Source: Pontibacter beigongshangensis (GTDB taxonomy: Bacteria > Bacteroidota > Bacteroidia > Cytophagales > Hymenobacteraceae). Taken from it: DNA of 64,000 nt. Both the position numbers and the translations under genes were made by a program. The notes under the pieces are model-generated. The model saw only the letters and a program-made list of their open reading frames with translations. It did not search any database and was not told where the DNA came from. Each line of letters begins with the position of its first letter. Within the stretch, counting starts at the first letter, position 1. This document shows positions 53,260 through 59,574 of this stretch, in pieces. The DNA is taken from positions 62,001-126,000 of the forward strand of contig NZ_VFSD01000006.1 in NCBI RefSeq assembly GCF_014332515.1, read 5' to 3'.

Positions 53260-53625
53260 TCAGGCCTGCACGGGCAGCTTTACTCCGGCAAGCGCTTCTA
53301 TGATGTACTCAGCTATCGAAGCCTGGTGCTTGCTGCGGATGGTATCCTCGTTAACAACAAAGCCAGGGGCAGCCGGGTCAGCATCTATCGAATATTCCCC
53401 GCCATCTCCCTTAATCGATTCCATGGTCTTAGCGCCTGTTTTCTGCAGTAGTGCTCTGGCCCGCAGATCCAGCGCAGTCCAGACAAGTTTTTCGGCTTCA
53501 GACCTTGCCCTCATTTTTTCAGAGTGATTTTTCTGCGCCTCCGCCCGTACCGTTTCCGGGTCCAGTTCATTCACCTCGCAAATCTGCTTAAATATGGCCA
53601 GACCTTTATTTTGCTGATTTTCCAT
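53260..53625 (-). CDS. Hypothetical protein
   Basis: 121 residues. MENQQNKGLAIFKQICEVNE, RSEAEKLVWTALDLRARAL and MESIKGDGGEYSIDADPAAP suggest a small alpha/beta soluble protein; no Cys after residue 16, no signal peptide, and no known motif that I can name. It is alone, on the same strand as the oxidoreductase. Function unknown. Confidence 0.55.
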   Translation of the reverse strand: MENQQNKGLAIFKQICEVNELDPETVRAEAQKNHSEKMRARSEAEKLVWTALDLRARALLQKTGAKTMESIKGDGGEYSIDADPAAPGFVVNEDTIRSKHQASIAEYIIEALAGVKLPVQA

Positions 53626-53928
53626 TGTTGGTAAAGTTTTTTAAAGTTCTTACGAAAGACCCGGCAGAAAGTCAGCTGAGACCTGCTTATGATCAGGAAA
53701 TCACCTGTTTAAAGCCACGGCAGCAATTTGGTTCTGTAGCCTGAAGTTGTGGCCAACAACCGTTTATACCACAGTTTTGTTAGTGCTTTTTTTAGATTTA
53801 GCGGCGCTTTAAATTAGATTTAATGAAGATGTCCCTTGGTATGATAGTATAAAAAGAAGATTATGGCACGCCAATTGCAAATGCTCCGCTATATAGCAAA
53901 TAAGTTTTTCAACTTAATGAATGATGTT
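53626..53928. other. Divergent intergenic region before the glycine-zipper gene
   Basis: No gene is seen. The plus-strand frame is open from 53863, but a signal peptide starts only at 53929. No clear promoter was found. Confidence 0.35.
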
Positions 53929-54510
53929 ATGAAAAAGGTCACCTTAATAATGAGTATGATGCTGATGGTAGCCATCGCAGGTACCAGTGATGTACAGGCT
54001 CAGGAAAAGAAAAAGTGGAGCCCCCAGGCAAAAGGTGCTGTAATAGGTGCCGGCACCGGCGCTGCGGCGGGTGCTGTTATCCATAAAAGAAACCGCGTGG
54101 TGGGTGGTGTTGTAGGTGGTGTGGTTGGCGGCGGCGCCGGGTATGCCATTGGCAAGCACATCGACAATAAAAATAAGGAAAAAGAAGCAGAGGCCGCCCG
54201 CATAGCCGCTGCCAACCGAGCCGCCGCCGATAGGGCTGCTGCAGAAAGAGCCAGGTCAAACAGGGCCGAAACCAGCCGGGCTGTGGCCACCAGCAAACCT
54301 GCCGCTCCAGCCAAAAATGTTTATACAAGCCAGGCCTATGCTGCTGCCCCAGCACAAGGGGAGTTCGAAATGGCCAATTTCACTTCTGTGTATGATGCTA
54401 ATGGCAATATTGTGCCAAACATGCTAAGTGCAGCGTACCTGCCTAACCCAAACTATGGCGATCGCACCAAGCCTTATGCTAGCTCGGAGTACAGAAGGAA
54501 AAGCTGGTAA
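53929..54510 (+). CDS. Secreted glycine-zipper protein
   Basis: 193 residues. MKKVTLIMSMMLMVAIAGTS to VQAQ is a signal peptide. AKGAVIGAGTGAAAGAVIHK and GGVVGGVVGGGAGYAIGKHI are two glycine-zipper segments (G-xxx-G), expected to pack in or on a membrane. An Ala/Arg/Glu-rich helix follows (EAEAARIAAANRAAADRAAA), then a less ordered tail. Similar to YMGG/Gly-zipper envelope proteins; the role is unknown. The open frame begins at 53863, but the signal peptide defines the start. Confidence 0.78.
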   Translation: MKKVTLIMSMMLMVAIAGTSDVQAQEKKKWSPQAKGAVIGAGTGAAAGAVIHKRNRVVGGVVGGVVGGGAGYAIGKHIDNKNKEKEAEAARIAAANRAAADRAAAERARSNRAETSRAVATSKPAAPAKNVYTSQAYAAAPAQGEFEMANFTSVYDANGNIVPNMLSAAYLPNPNYGDRTKPYASSEYRRKSW

Positions 54511-54532
54511 GCAGAAGTTTTACTATAGCGTT

Positions 54533-54559
54533 AGCCCAGGCGCGTGCGCCTGGGTTTTT
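54533..54559 (+). terminator. Rho-independent terminator after the glycine-zipper gene
   Basis: CCCAGGCGC (54535-54543) pairs with GCGCCTGGG (54546-54554), then TTTTTG. Confidence 0.85.
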
Positions 54560-54629
54560 GCATAGAGGCAGCTGCCGCCTTTCAATTAAGGTAGTAATCC
54601 TGCCTATTCTCAACTAACAACGTAATGTT

Positions 54630-55088
54630 ATGAAATCAATACTCTATAGTTTCGTTATAGCCCTCGTTTTTGTATCCTGCTCCGGCAAAGAAGAAGCGGT
54701 GAATGTGCAGGCGCTGAACCAGCAGTTTATCAGCGCCTGGAATAATAAAGATGCCTCGGGTTTGGACGCCATGCTGGCAGATGATGTGCACTTTCTGCAG
54801 GGAGAGGTGCACTACCGGGGCAAGGCAGAAGTTGCGCAGCAGTGGGTGCGGGAAACAATTGGCACCATCACCGACCTGAAGACCAATGTCGTTAGCTCCG
54901 GAACCGATAGCCAGCTTGCCTACGAAGGAGGCACTTACTCTGTGGATGTACTACCTGCCGGACCAGATCAGCCTTATGGTATCGGGGAAGGGAATTATAT
55001 CCTGCTCTGGAAAAAAGGAGCTGATGGCGCATGGAAACTCAGCTATGCCCAACTGGAAGGGCTGCCGGTGCAGGTTAAAAATCAATAA
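54630..55088 (+). CDS. SnoaL/DUF4440-like lipoprotein
   Basis: 152 residues. MKSILYSFVIALVFVSCSGK is a lipoprotein signal (lipobox FVSC). The mature part VQALNQQFISAWNNKDASGLDAMLADDVHFLQGEVHYRGKAEVAQQW is a nuclear-transport-factor-2 fold of the SnoaL/DUF4440 type; YILLWKKGADGAWKLSYAQL is its last strands. Ligand and role unknown. Stop followed at once by a very long hairpin. Confidence 0.78.
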   Translation: MKSILYSFVIALVFVSCSGKEEAVNVQALNQQFISAWNNKDASGLDAMLADDVHFLQGEVHYRGKAEVAQQWVRETIGTITDLKTNVVSSGTDSQLAYEGGTYSVDVLPAGPDQPYGIGEGNYILLWKKGADGAWKLSYAQLEGLPVQVKNQ

Positions 55089-55142
55089 AGACACCTTGAA
55101 CAGGAGAAAACGCATGGCACCAAAGGCATAGAAACATCTATG

Positions 55143-55206
55143 CAGGAGCGTCTACAACAGCAAAGGCCGGCATAATTGCCGGCCTTTGCTGTTGTAGACG
55201 CTCCTG
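55143..55206. terminator. 30-bp perfect inverted repeat between convergent genes
   Basis: 55143-55172 and 55177-55206 are exact inverted complements around a 4-nt loop (TAAT). A few more pairs with G-T wobbles extend the stem. No separate T run, so it may act as a bidirectional terminator or have another role. Confidence 0.8.
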
Positions 55207-55265
55207 TATGTGGCAGATACAAACGGCTACCGGTTAGGAAGAGAGTAACGAGGCAGGCTGCAGAT

Positions 55266-55310
55266 GAATTATTCAAATAAAAATGCCCCTCCAGAGCTTA
55301 TTCCTGCTGC
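55266..55310 (-). repeat. Intergenic repeat family A, copy 20 (reverse)
   Basis: Minus strand: GCAGCAGG, CTCTGGAGGGGC, then TTTTTATTTGAATAATTC. Just downstream of the 55331 gene. Confidence 0.88.
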
Positions 55311-55330
55311 ACGATGCCGGTAATGCAAGA

Positions 55331-56158
55331 CTACTTGGCTTCCTGCCGGCGTCCTGATTTTGATAGGCGCTGCCAGATTTCATTTATCTTGTTGCCGGTG
55401 CTGCTGAGGCCGCTGTGGTGCCAGTCGCCCTCTTTCAGGTCATAATCGAAGGTGAGTTGCTGGCCAACTCTGCTGGAGTCGCGGGAGAAGAACTCGATGT
55501 TTTCGGTGTACTTGCCATTACGGGTGGTGTAGGTGCCGCCGCCGGTACCAAAGAATCCTGCCGTTTCGGAGTTGAAGGCGATCCATTGGAACCTGTTGCC
55601 CGCCAGCATCTTAATAGTTTTGCGCGGGCCGGGGGTAATGGTGCCCATCTGGCCTTCCTTTGTTTCGCGGCCGTTGATGCGCCAGGCCCCTGTCAGCGGT
55701 GTCTGGTCGTTTCCAGCCGGAATTTTCTCCCAGGTTTCGGTGGTTCCCGCTCCTGAATTTTGCTGCAAACTGTTTTTTTGCAGCTTATACGAACTGGTAA
55801 CGGTGTTGCCAACAGCGGTGGAGTCGAGGGTGTTGAATTCGAATTTTTCTATCAGCCTGCCATTCTCTACGGTATAGGTGCCGCCATAAGTGCCCTTGAA
55901 ATTTTTCTGTTCCTTGTCGTAAATGGCCACCGAGAAGAAGCCGTCTGCCACCAGTTTTACCGCTGTTTCGCCGGCTGTAGCCTTGCCGTTGTTGCCTGTG
56001 CGATTGCTAAGTTTCCAGGCTCCCTCCAGTGCTGTGGCCGCTTTAGTGGACTGCTGTGTCGTGAGCAGGTTGTCTGGTGTTGCTACGGTTTCTTTTTCAG
56101 GCATGGTAAAGCCCATCAGCAGGACCAGGCACAGGCATAGCATCTTTTTAACGGGCAT
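55331..56158 (-). CDS. Exported protein with two lipocalin-like domains
   Basis: 275 residues from the chosen start (frame open to 56176). KKMLCLCLVLLMGFTMPEK is a probable signal peptide. Two similar halves follow: EGAWKLSNRTGNNGKATAGET ... FKGTYGGTYTVENGRLIEKFEF ... SSYKL, and TGAWRINGRETKEGQMGTI ... FFGTGGGTYTTRNGKYTENIEF ... FDYDL. Each looks like a small lipocalin-like beta barrel, so the gene arose by internal duplication. Ends TWEK/EIWQRL in each half. Such proteins are common in Bacteroidota; the ligand is unknown. Confidence 0.75.
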   Translation of the reverse strand: MPVKKMLCLCLVLLMGFTMPEKETVATPDNLLTTQQSTKAATALEGAWKLSNRTGNNGKATAGETAVKLVADGFFSVAIYDKEQKNFKGTYGGTYTVENGRLIEKFEFNTLDSTAVGNTVTSSYKLQKNSLQQNSGAGTTETWEKIPAGNDQTPLTGAWRINGRETKEGQMGTITPGPRKTIKMLAGNRFQWIAFNSETAGFFGTGGGTYTTRNGKYTENIEFFSRDSSRVGQQLTFDYDLKEGDWHHSGLSSTGNKINEIWQRLSKSGRRQEAK

Positions 56159-56503
56159 TCGTCTATAGGTTCTCATAAGAATATTTCAATTGGCTTTTAA
56201 GTACAACGAAACGAATACATTGAAGTTCGCTTATAGTACTGGTTTGCAACGATCTGTGTTGCCGCAGAACACGGCTGGGAAGACCGCCTGTCGAATTATT
56301 TAAATGAAACAGGGCCCCACGACCCTCTGATGCTGCTCCTGCCTGTAGACCCGTTAACAGTATGAGACGGCTTTTTGAGCTGGAGATTACCCGTGCCACC
56401 AGTGCGGGCGGCATAAGAATTAATATCTTTATTTTGCTATTTCTATTAACTGTTGGTAATATTATACATTGTTAATCTAAAAAGCTTTTTTTAAGACTTT
56501 GCT
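56159..56503. other. Divergent intergenic region
   Basis: Contains family A copy 21. A minus-strand frame at 56163-56414 runs through the repeat and is rejected. TTG (56469-56471), 22 bp, and AGACTTTG (56494-56501) weakly resemble a promoter for the next gene. Confidence 0.35.
56293..56341 (-). repeat. Intergenic repeat family A, copy 21 (reverse)
   Basis: Minus strand: AGGAGCAGCATCAGAG, TCGTGGGGCCC, then TTTCATTTAAATAATTC. Confidence 0.85.
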
Positions 56504-57382
56504 ATGAAAAGAATATTTGTAATTGCTGTAGCTTCGGCTGTTTTCTATTCCTGCTCTACCCAAACCGAAAAGCAGGAAACAGAAGAGACAGCGGTGGCCG
56601 AATCGGAAACGCTCACGCCGACACTCACCAAAGTTTGGGAAACGGACAGTGTGATGACAACAGCTGAATCGACGCTGTACGACAAAGACTCCAAAATAAT
56701 CTATGTCAGCAATATCAGTGGCAATTCGTCAGAGAAAGACGGGGTGGGGTTTATCTCTACCATGAAATCGGATGGTGCAATAACTGAGCATAAGTGGGTA
56801 ACCGGCCTGAATGCCCCCAAAGGAATGGCACTAATGGGCGGCAAACTGTTTGTGACCGATATAGATGAGTTGGTTGAGATTGATGTAGCCAGCAGAAAAA
56901 TAACCAAGCGCTACCCCGTGCAGGATGCTGTATTCCTGAACGATGCGGCTACAGACGGAAAAGTGGTTTATTTCTCTGATTCCAGAACAGGCAAGGTGCA
57001 TTCGCTTGAGAACGGCACGGTGACGCTGGTGGCCGAGGGGCTGGAGAATATTAACGGACTCGCCTTTAACGACGAAGGACAACTGTTTCTGTTAGATGGA
57101 AAAGGGCTCCACCGCTACATAATGGCCGATGAAAACACCGAGACGCTGAACGAAGCCGTAACCGGCGGAGACGGTCTGGTGATTCTGGACGACAGCACCT
57201 TTATTGCCAGCCGCTGGGATGGCGAGGTTTATTTAATCCGCAACGGAAAAGAGCACCTCCTGCTCGACACCAAAGACCAGGGAGCCAACACAGCCGACAT
57301 AGATTATATAGCAGACGAGCAACTGGTGCTGGTCCCTACCTTCCGAAACAACAAGGTGGTGGCCTATAAGCTCAGATACTAA
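56504..57382 (+). CDS. SMP-30/YncE-like beta-propeller lipoprotein
   Basis: 292 residues. MKRIFVIAVASAVFYSCSTQ is a lipoprotein signal. The mature protein is a six-bladed-type propeller: VWETDSVMTTAESTLYDKDS, LYVSNI-like IIYVSNISGNSSEKDGVGF, GLNAPKGMALMGGKLFVTDI, NDAATDGKVVYFSDSRTGKV, ENINGLAFNDEGQLFLLDG, DYIADEQLVLVPTFRNNKV. Resembles SMP-30/gluconolactonase-like proteins, but no clear metal site is seen. Probably periplasmic; role unknown. Confidence 0.78.
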   Translation: MKRIFVIAVASAVFYSCSTQTEKQETEETAVAESETLTPTLTKVWETDSVMTTAESTLYDKDSKIIYVSNISGNSSEKDGVGFISTMKSDGAITEHKWVTGLNAPKGMALMGGKLFVTDIDELVEIDVASRKITKRYPVQDAVFLNDAATDGKVVYFSDSRTGKVHSLENGTVTLVAEGLENINGLAFNDEGQLFLLDGKGLHRYIMADENTETLNEAVTGGDGLVILDDSTFIASRWDGEVYLIRNGKEHLLLDTKDQGANTADIDYIADEQLVLVPTFRNNKVVAYKLRY

Positions 57383-57459
57383 GGTACTGCTAAAAGCTGA
57401 ACAGCACTTTTGCTGCACAGGGGCTACCTAAGCGGAGGCAGCTGTTTACTAATTTTGCT

Positions 57460-57500
57460 CCAACAGGGCAGGCTATCTTGAGCCTGCCCTGTTGGCTTTT
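57460..57500. terminator. Terminator after the propeller lipoprotein gene
   Basis: Perfect 15-bp stem CCAACAGGGCAGGCT (57460-57474) with its complement at 57481-57495, a 6-nt loop, then CTTTT. Confidence 0.88.
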
Positions 57501-57593
57501 AGGCCTGTGAGTATAGGTATTCAATTCAAAGCAAAGGTGTTATTGAGAAGATGTCAGATAAAAGACTTCAGCCTTCCTTCTCGGATCCGGGAG

Positions 57594-57626
57594 CAATTAT
57601 TCGAATGAATAAGGCCCTCCGGAGGA
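57594..57626 (-). repeat. Intergenic repeat family A, copy 22 (reverse)
   Basis: Minus strand: CCTCCGGAGGGCC (perfect palindrome), then TTATTCATTCGAATAATTG. Confidence 0.88.
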
Positions 57627-57738
57627 TTTTTGGCATGTATGGCGCTAGATGCTTTTTGCCTGGACCTTTCTATAGGGTTCTACCCCAAAGATTTACAGGA
57701 TTCTCAGGATTAGTGCAGCATAAGAGGTGCCGCAGCCT

Positions 57739-57770
57739 TCCAAAATTTCTAATTTGGCGTAGCCCCTAAG
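57739..57770 (-). repeat. AT-rich repeat family B (reverse)
   Basis: Minus strand GGGGCTACGCCAAATTAG then AAATTTTGG. Head and AT block as at 38790-38831. Confidence 0.5.
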
Positions 57771-57914
57771 CGTAGCCTCGCTGAGATTGTTTTCAGCTGA
57801 AAACTGTACACGCTGTCGTACACCCGAAAAAAGACAAGTATTTCTTTAAGGCTGCCTGGTCATCCGTTTTCAAATTTTCACATCTTCAAGTGTCCAAATC
57901 GGGAAATCTTCAAA

Positions 57915-58385
57915 TTAAAAAACTTCGTGCCATTTCCCGGTTTCGGCATATTCTTTAATCACCTGGTTTCTTTTCCTCAGCAGCCGGGTCATGTAGTGCT
58001 CCAGTAGAAGCTTGTCGGCCAGCGACCCTAACAGGCCTAAGGGGGAGGTGAAGTCGAAGATGTCGGTCATGCGGGTGCCGCCTGCCACCTGCTCGAACAG
58101 GTGCTGGTGCCGGAAACTTTTAAAAATGCCGCTGACCATTTCATCGGCGAAATAATAAGGCCTGTTGTAGGCTGTGATTTTACTTGTCAGGGTTTGCCAG
58201 ATGCCAAAATGCCGTGCCCGCCAGGTTACGGTTTCGTGCAGCCCGATCAGGCCTGTGGTTACGCCAGCTATGGCACGCTCCCCTGTGTGCCTGGTAGAGA
58301 TAACGTGCAGCTCAATGCTTCTGGAAAGGTCGAAGCAGATTTCAATAGGGGCGTTTACTATAAATTGCTGGGTAATGAGGGGCAT
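57915..58385 (-). CDS. SRPBCC-family protein
   Basis: 156 residues. FIVNAPIEICFDLSRSIELHVIS is the first strand and helices of the START/SRPBCC fold, ETVTWRARHFGIWQTLTSKI the central strands, and GTRMTDIFDFTSPLGLLGSLADKLLLEHYMTRLLRKRNQVIKEYAE the long C-terminal helix. Resembles the cell-division-inhibitor-like SRPBCC proteins of Bacteroidota; hydrophobic ligand unknown. Stands alone. Confidence 0.82.
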   Translation of the reverse strand: MPLITQQFIVNAPIEICFDLSRSIELHVISTRHTGERAIAGVTTGLIGLHETVTWRARHFGIWQTLTSKITAYNRPYYFADEMVSGIFKSFRHQHLFEQVAGGTRMTDIFDFTSPLGLLGSLADKLLLEHYMTRLLRKRNQVIKEYAETGKWHEVF

Positions 58386-58639
58386 CGTCGGTTTAAAGGT
58401 TACGGGCTGGTGAACCGAGCAGGTAGTGGCCGTTTTTGTGCAAATATACTACATAAACTCTTGTTCCGAACCCTGGCATGGCACCTTCCACCTATAGCTT
58501 CCTCTCCAAAGTAAAAAAAGAAATTATAAATTTTATGAATATTCGTCCGGATACTATTTTTGCTAATAAAAATTAAATTCATATATTCACAAGTTCCTAG
58601 CAAATGTTTGTTCAAGATAGAGCATGATATCAGCAGATT

Positions 58640-59380
58640 ATGAAGGTTAAAATCTCCTGTTCTTTCGGAAGCCTGGTGGCAGCGGTTTTGGCGGTGCATG
58701 CCGCTTTTGCGCAGTCTGCCGCACCCGACACAGCTTTTTTAAGTCCGGCAAAGGCGCAGGCCCTGGCGGTGTACCGGCAGGCGGTGGGGGAGCAGTCGCA
58801 TCTCTTTAATGGGCCGGCGTATATCAACCACAGCAAGCACTACTTCAGAGATCACCAGTTTTTCATAACAGATTCGCTTTCGGAAGGGGCTGCTTTTTAC
58901 GACGGGGCCTGGCACACCGGGGTTCCTTTGCTCTACGACCTCATAACAGACGAGGTGATAACGGCCAATCAAGGTGCCCTGCAAAAGCTGCTGCCTGAGA
59001 AACTGACTTCCTTTTCTATAAAAGGTCACACCTTTGTGCACTTGCCGAAAGACAGCCTGGCAAATACGCCACTCCAGCCTGGCATGTATGAGCTGCTGTA
59101 CAGCCAAACTACAAAAGTATATGCCAAACGCTCCAAGCAGCCGCAGGAACTGGTGGAAAAAGGGCAAATGACCGGCTTTTATGTACCGGTAAACAAATAT
59201 TATATCCTGAAAGACGGCCGCTACCACCCGGTAGGCAGCCAAAGCGCTGTGCTGAAAGTGTTTAAAGACGAGAAGAAGCCGCTGAAAAAGCACCTGAACG
59301 CTCAGAAACTACGGTTCAGCAAGCAAAAAGAGGCAGCCATAATAGAAGCTGCTACATTTTATGATGCGCAGCAGCTATAG
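58640..59380 (+). CDS. Secreted hypothetical protein
   Basis: 246 residues. MKVKISCSFGSLVAAVLAVHAAFAQ is a signal peptide. The mature part contains YRQAVGEQSHLFNGPAYINHSKHY, TGVPLLYDLITDEVITAN, TSFSIKGHTFVHLP and TKVYAKRSKQ, ending in a Lys-rich helix. This pattern is common in uncharacterised Cytophagales exported proteins, but I cannot assign a domain. Two family A repeats separate it from the TonB receptor gene, which may be functionally unrelated. Confidence 0.7.
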   Translation: MKVKISCSFGSLVAAVLAVHAAFAQSAAPDTAFLSPAKAQALAVYRQAVGEQSHLFNGPAYINHSKHYFRDHQFFITDSLSEGAAFYDGAWHTGVPLLYDLITDEVITANQGALQKLLPEKLTSFSIKGHTFVHLPKDSLANTPLQPGMYELLYSQTTKVYAKRSKQPQELVEKGQMTGFYVPVNKYYILKDGRYHPVGSQSAVLKVFKDEKKPLKKHLNAQKLRFSKQKEAAIIEAATFYDAQQL

Positions 59381-59399
59381 CATGCAGGGCCTGCCACGC

Positions 59400-59450
59400 A
59401 ATTATTCTAATGAAAACGGCCCTCCCGAGGTAAATGTAGCTGCTGCTGTA
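59400..59450 (-). repeat. Intergenic repeat family A, copy 23 (reverse)
   Basis: Minus strand: CAGCAGCAGC, CCTCGGGAGGGCC, then TTTTCATTAGAATAATTG. Adjacent to copy 24. Confidence 0.9.
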
Positions 59451-59462
59451 CCTCTGGTCGCT

Positions 59463-59510
59463 CAATTATTCTAATAAAAACAACCCTCCGGAGGCAAAAG
59501 CTGCTGCTGA
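59463..59510 (-). repeat. Intergenic repeat family A, copy 24 (reverse)
   Basis: Minus strand: TCAGCAGCAGC, CCTCCGGAGGG, then TTTTTATTAGAATAATTG. Same orientation as copy 23, 63 bp apart. Confidence 0.9.
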
Positions 59511-59574
59511 TGCACCTCCGGTTTTTAGTAAGCAAAACACTTTTTTTAGAAGATACTACTTTCTGAAACGCTAC

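Larger units (their letters stand above)
57383..57914. other. Intergenic region between convergent genes
   Basis: Holds a terminator, family A copy 22 and a family B repeat (57739-57770), plus CAAATTTTCA/TTCAAATTAAA AT-rich repeats next to the SRPBCC stop. The frame at 57551-57769 runs through a repeat and is rejected. Confidence 0.5.

Noticed and set aside
56163..56414. 83-codon minus-strand frame
   Set aside because: Translated family A repeat plus the upstream region of the lipocalin-like gene.
57551..57769. 72-codon plus-strand frame
   Set aside because: Runs through family A copy 22 and a family B repeat.
2381..59510. CRISPR array interpretation of the recurring sequence
   Set aside because: Copies are scattered singly or in pairs between genes, in both orientations, without regular spacers.
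2381..59510. Family A as a simple Rho-independent terminator
   Set aside because: Many copies lack a stem followed by a T run, several lie after a separate true terminator (for example 47242) or upstream of genes.
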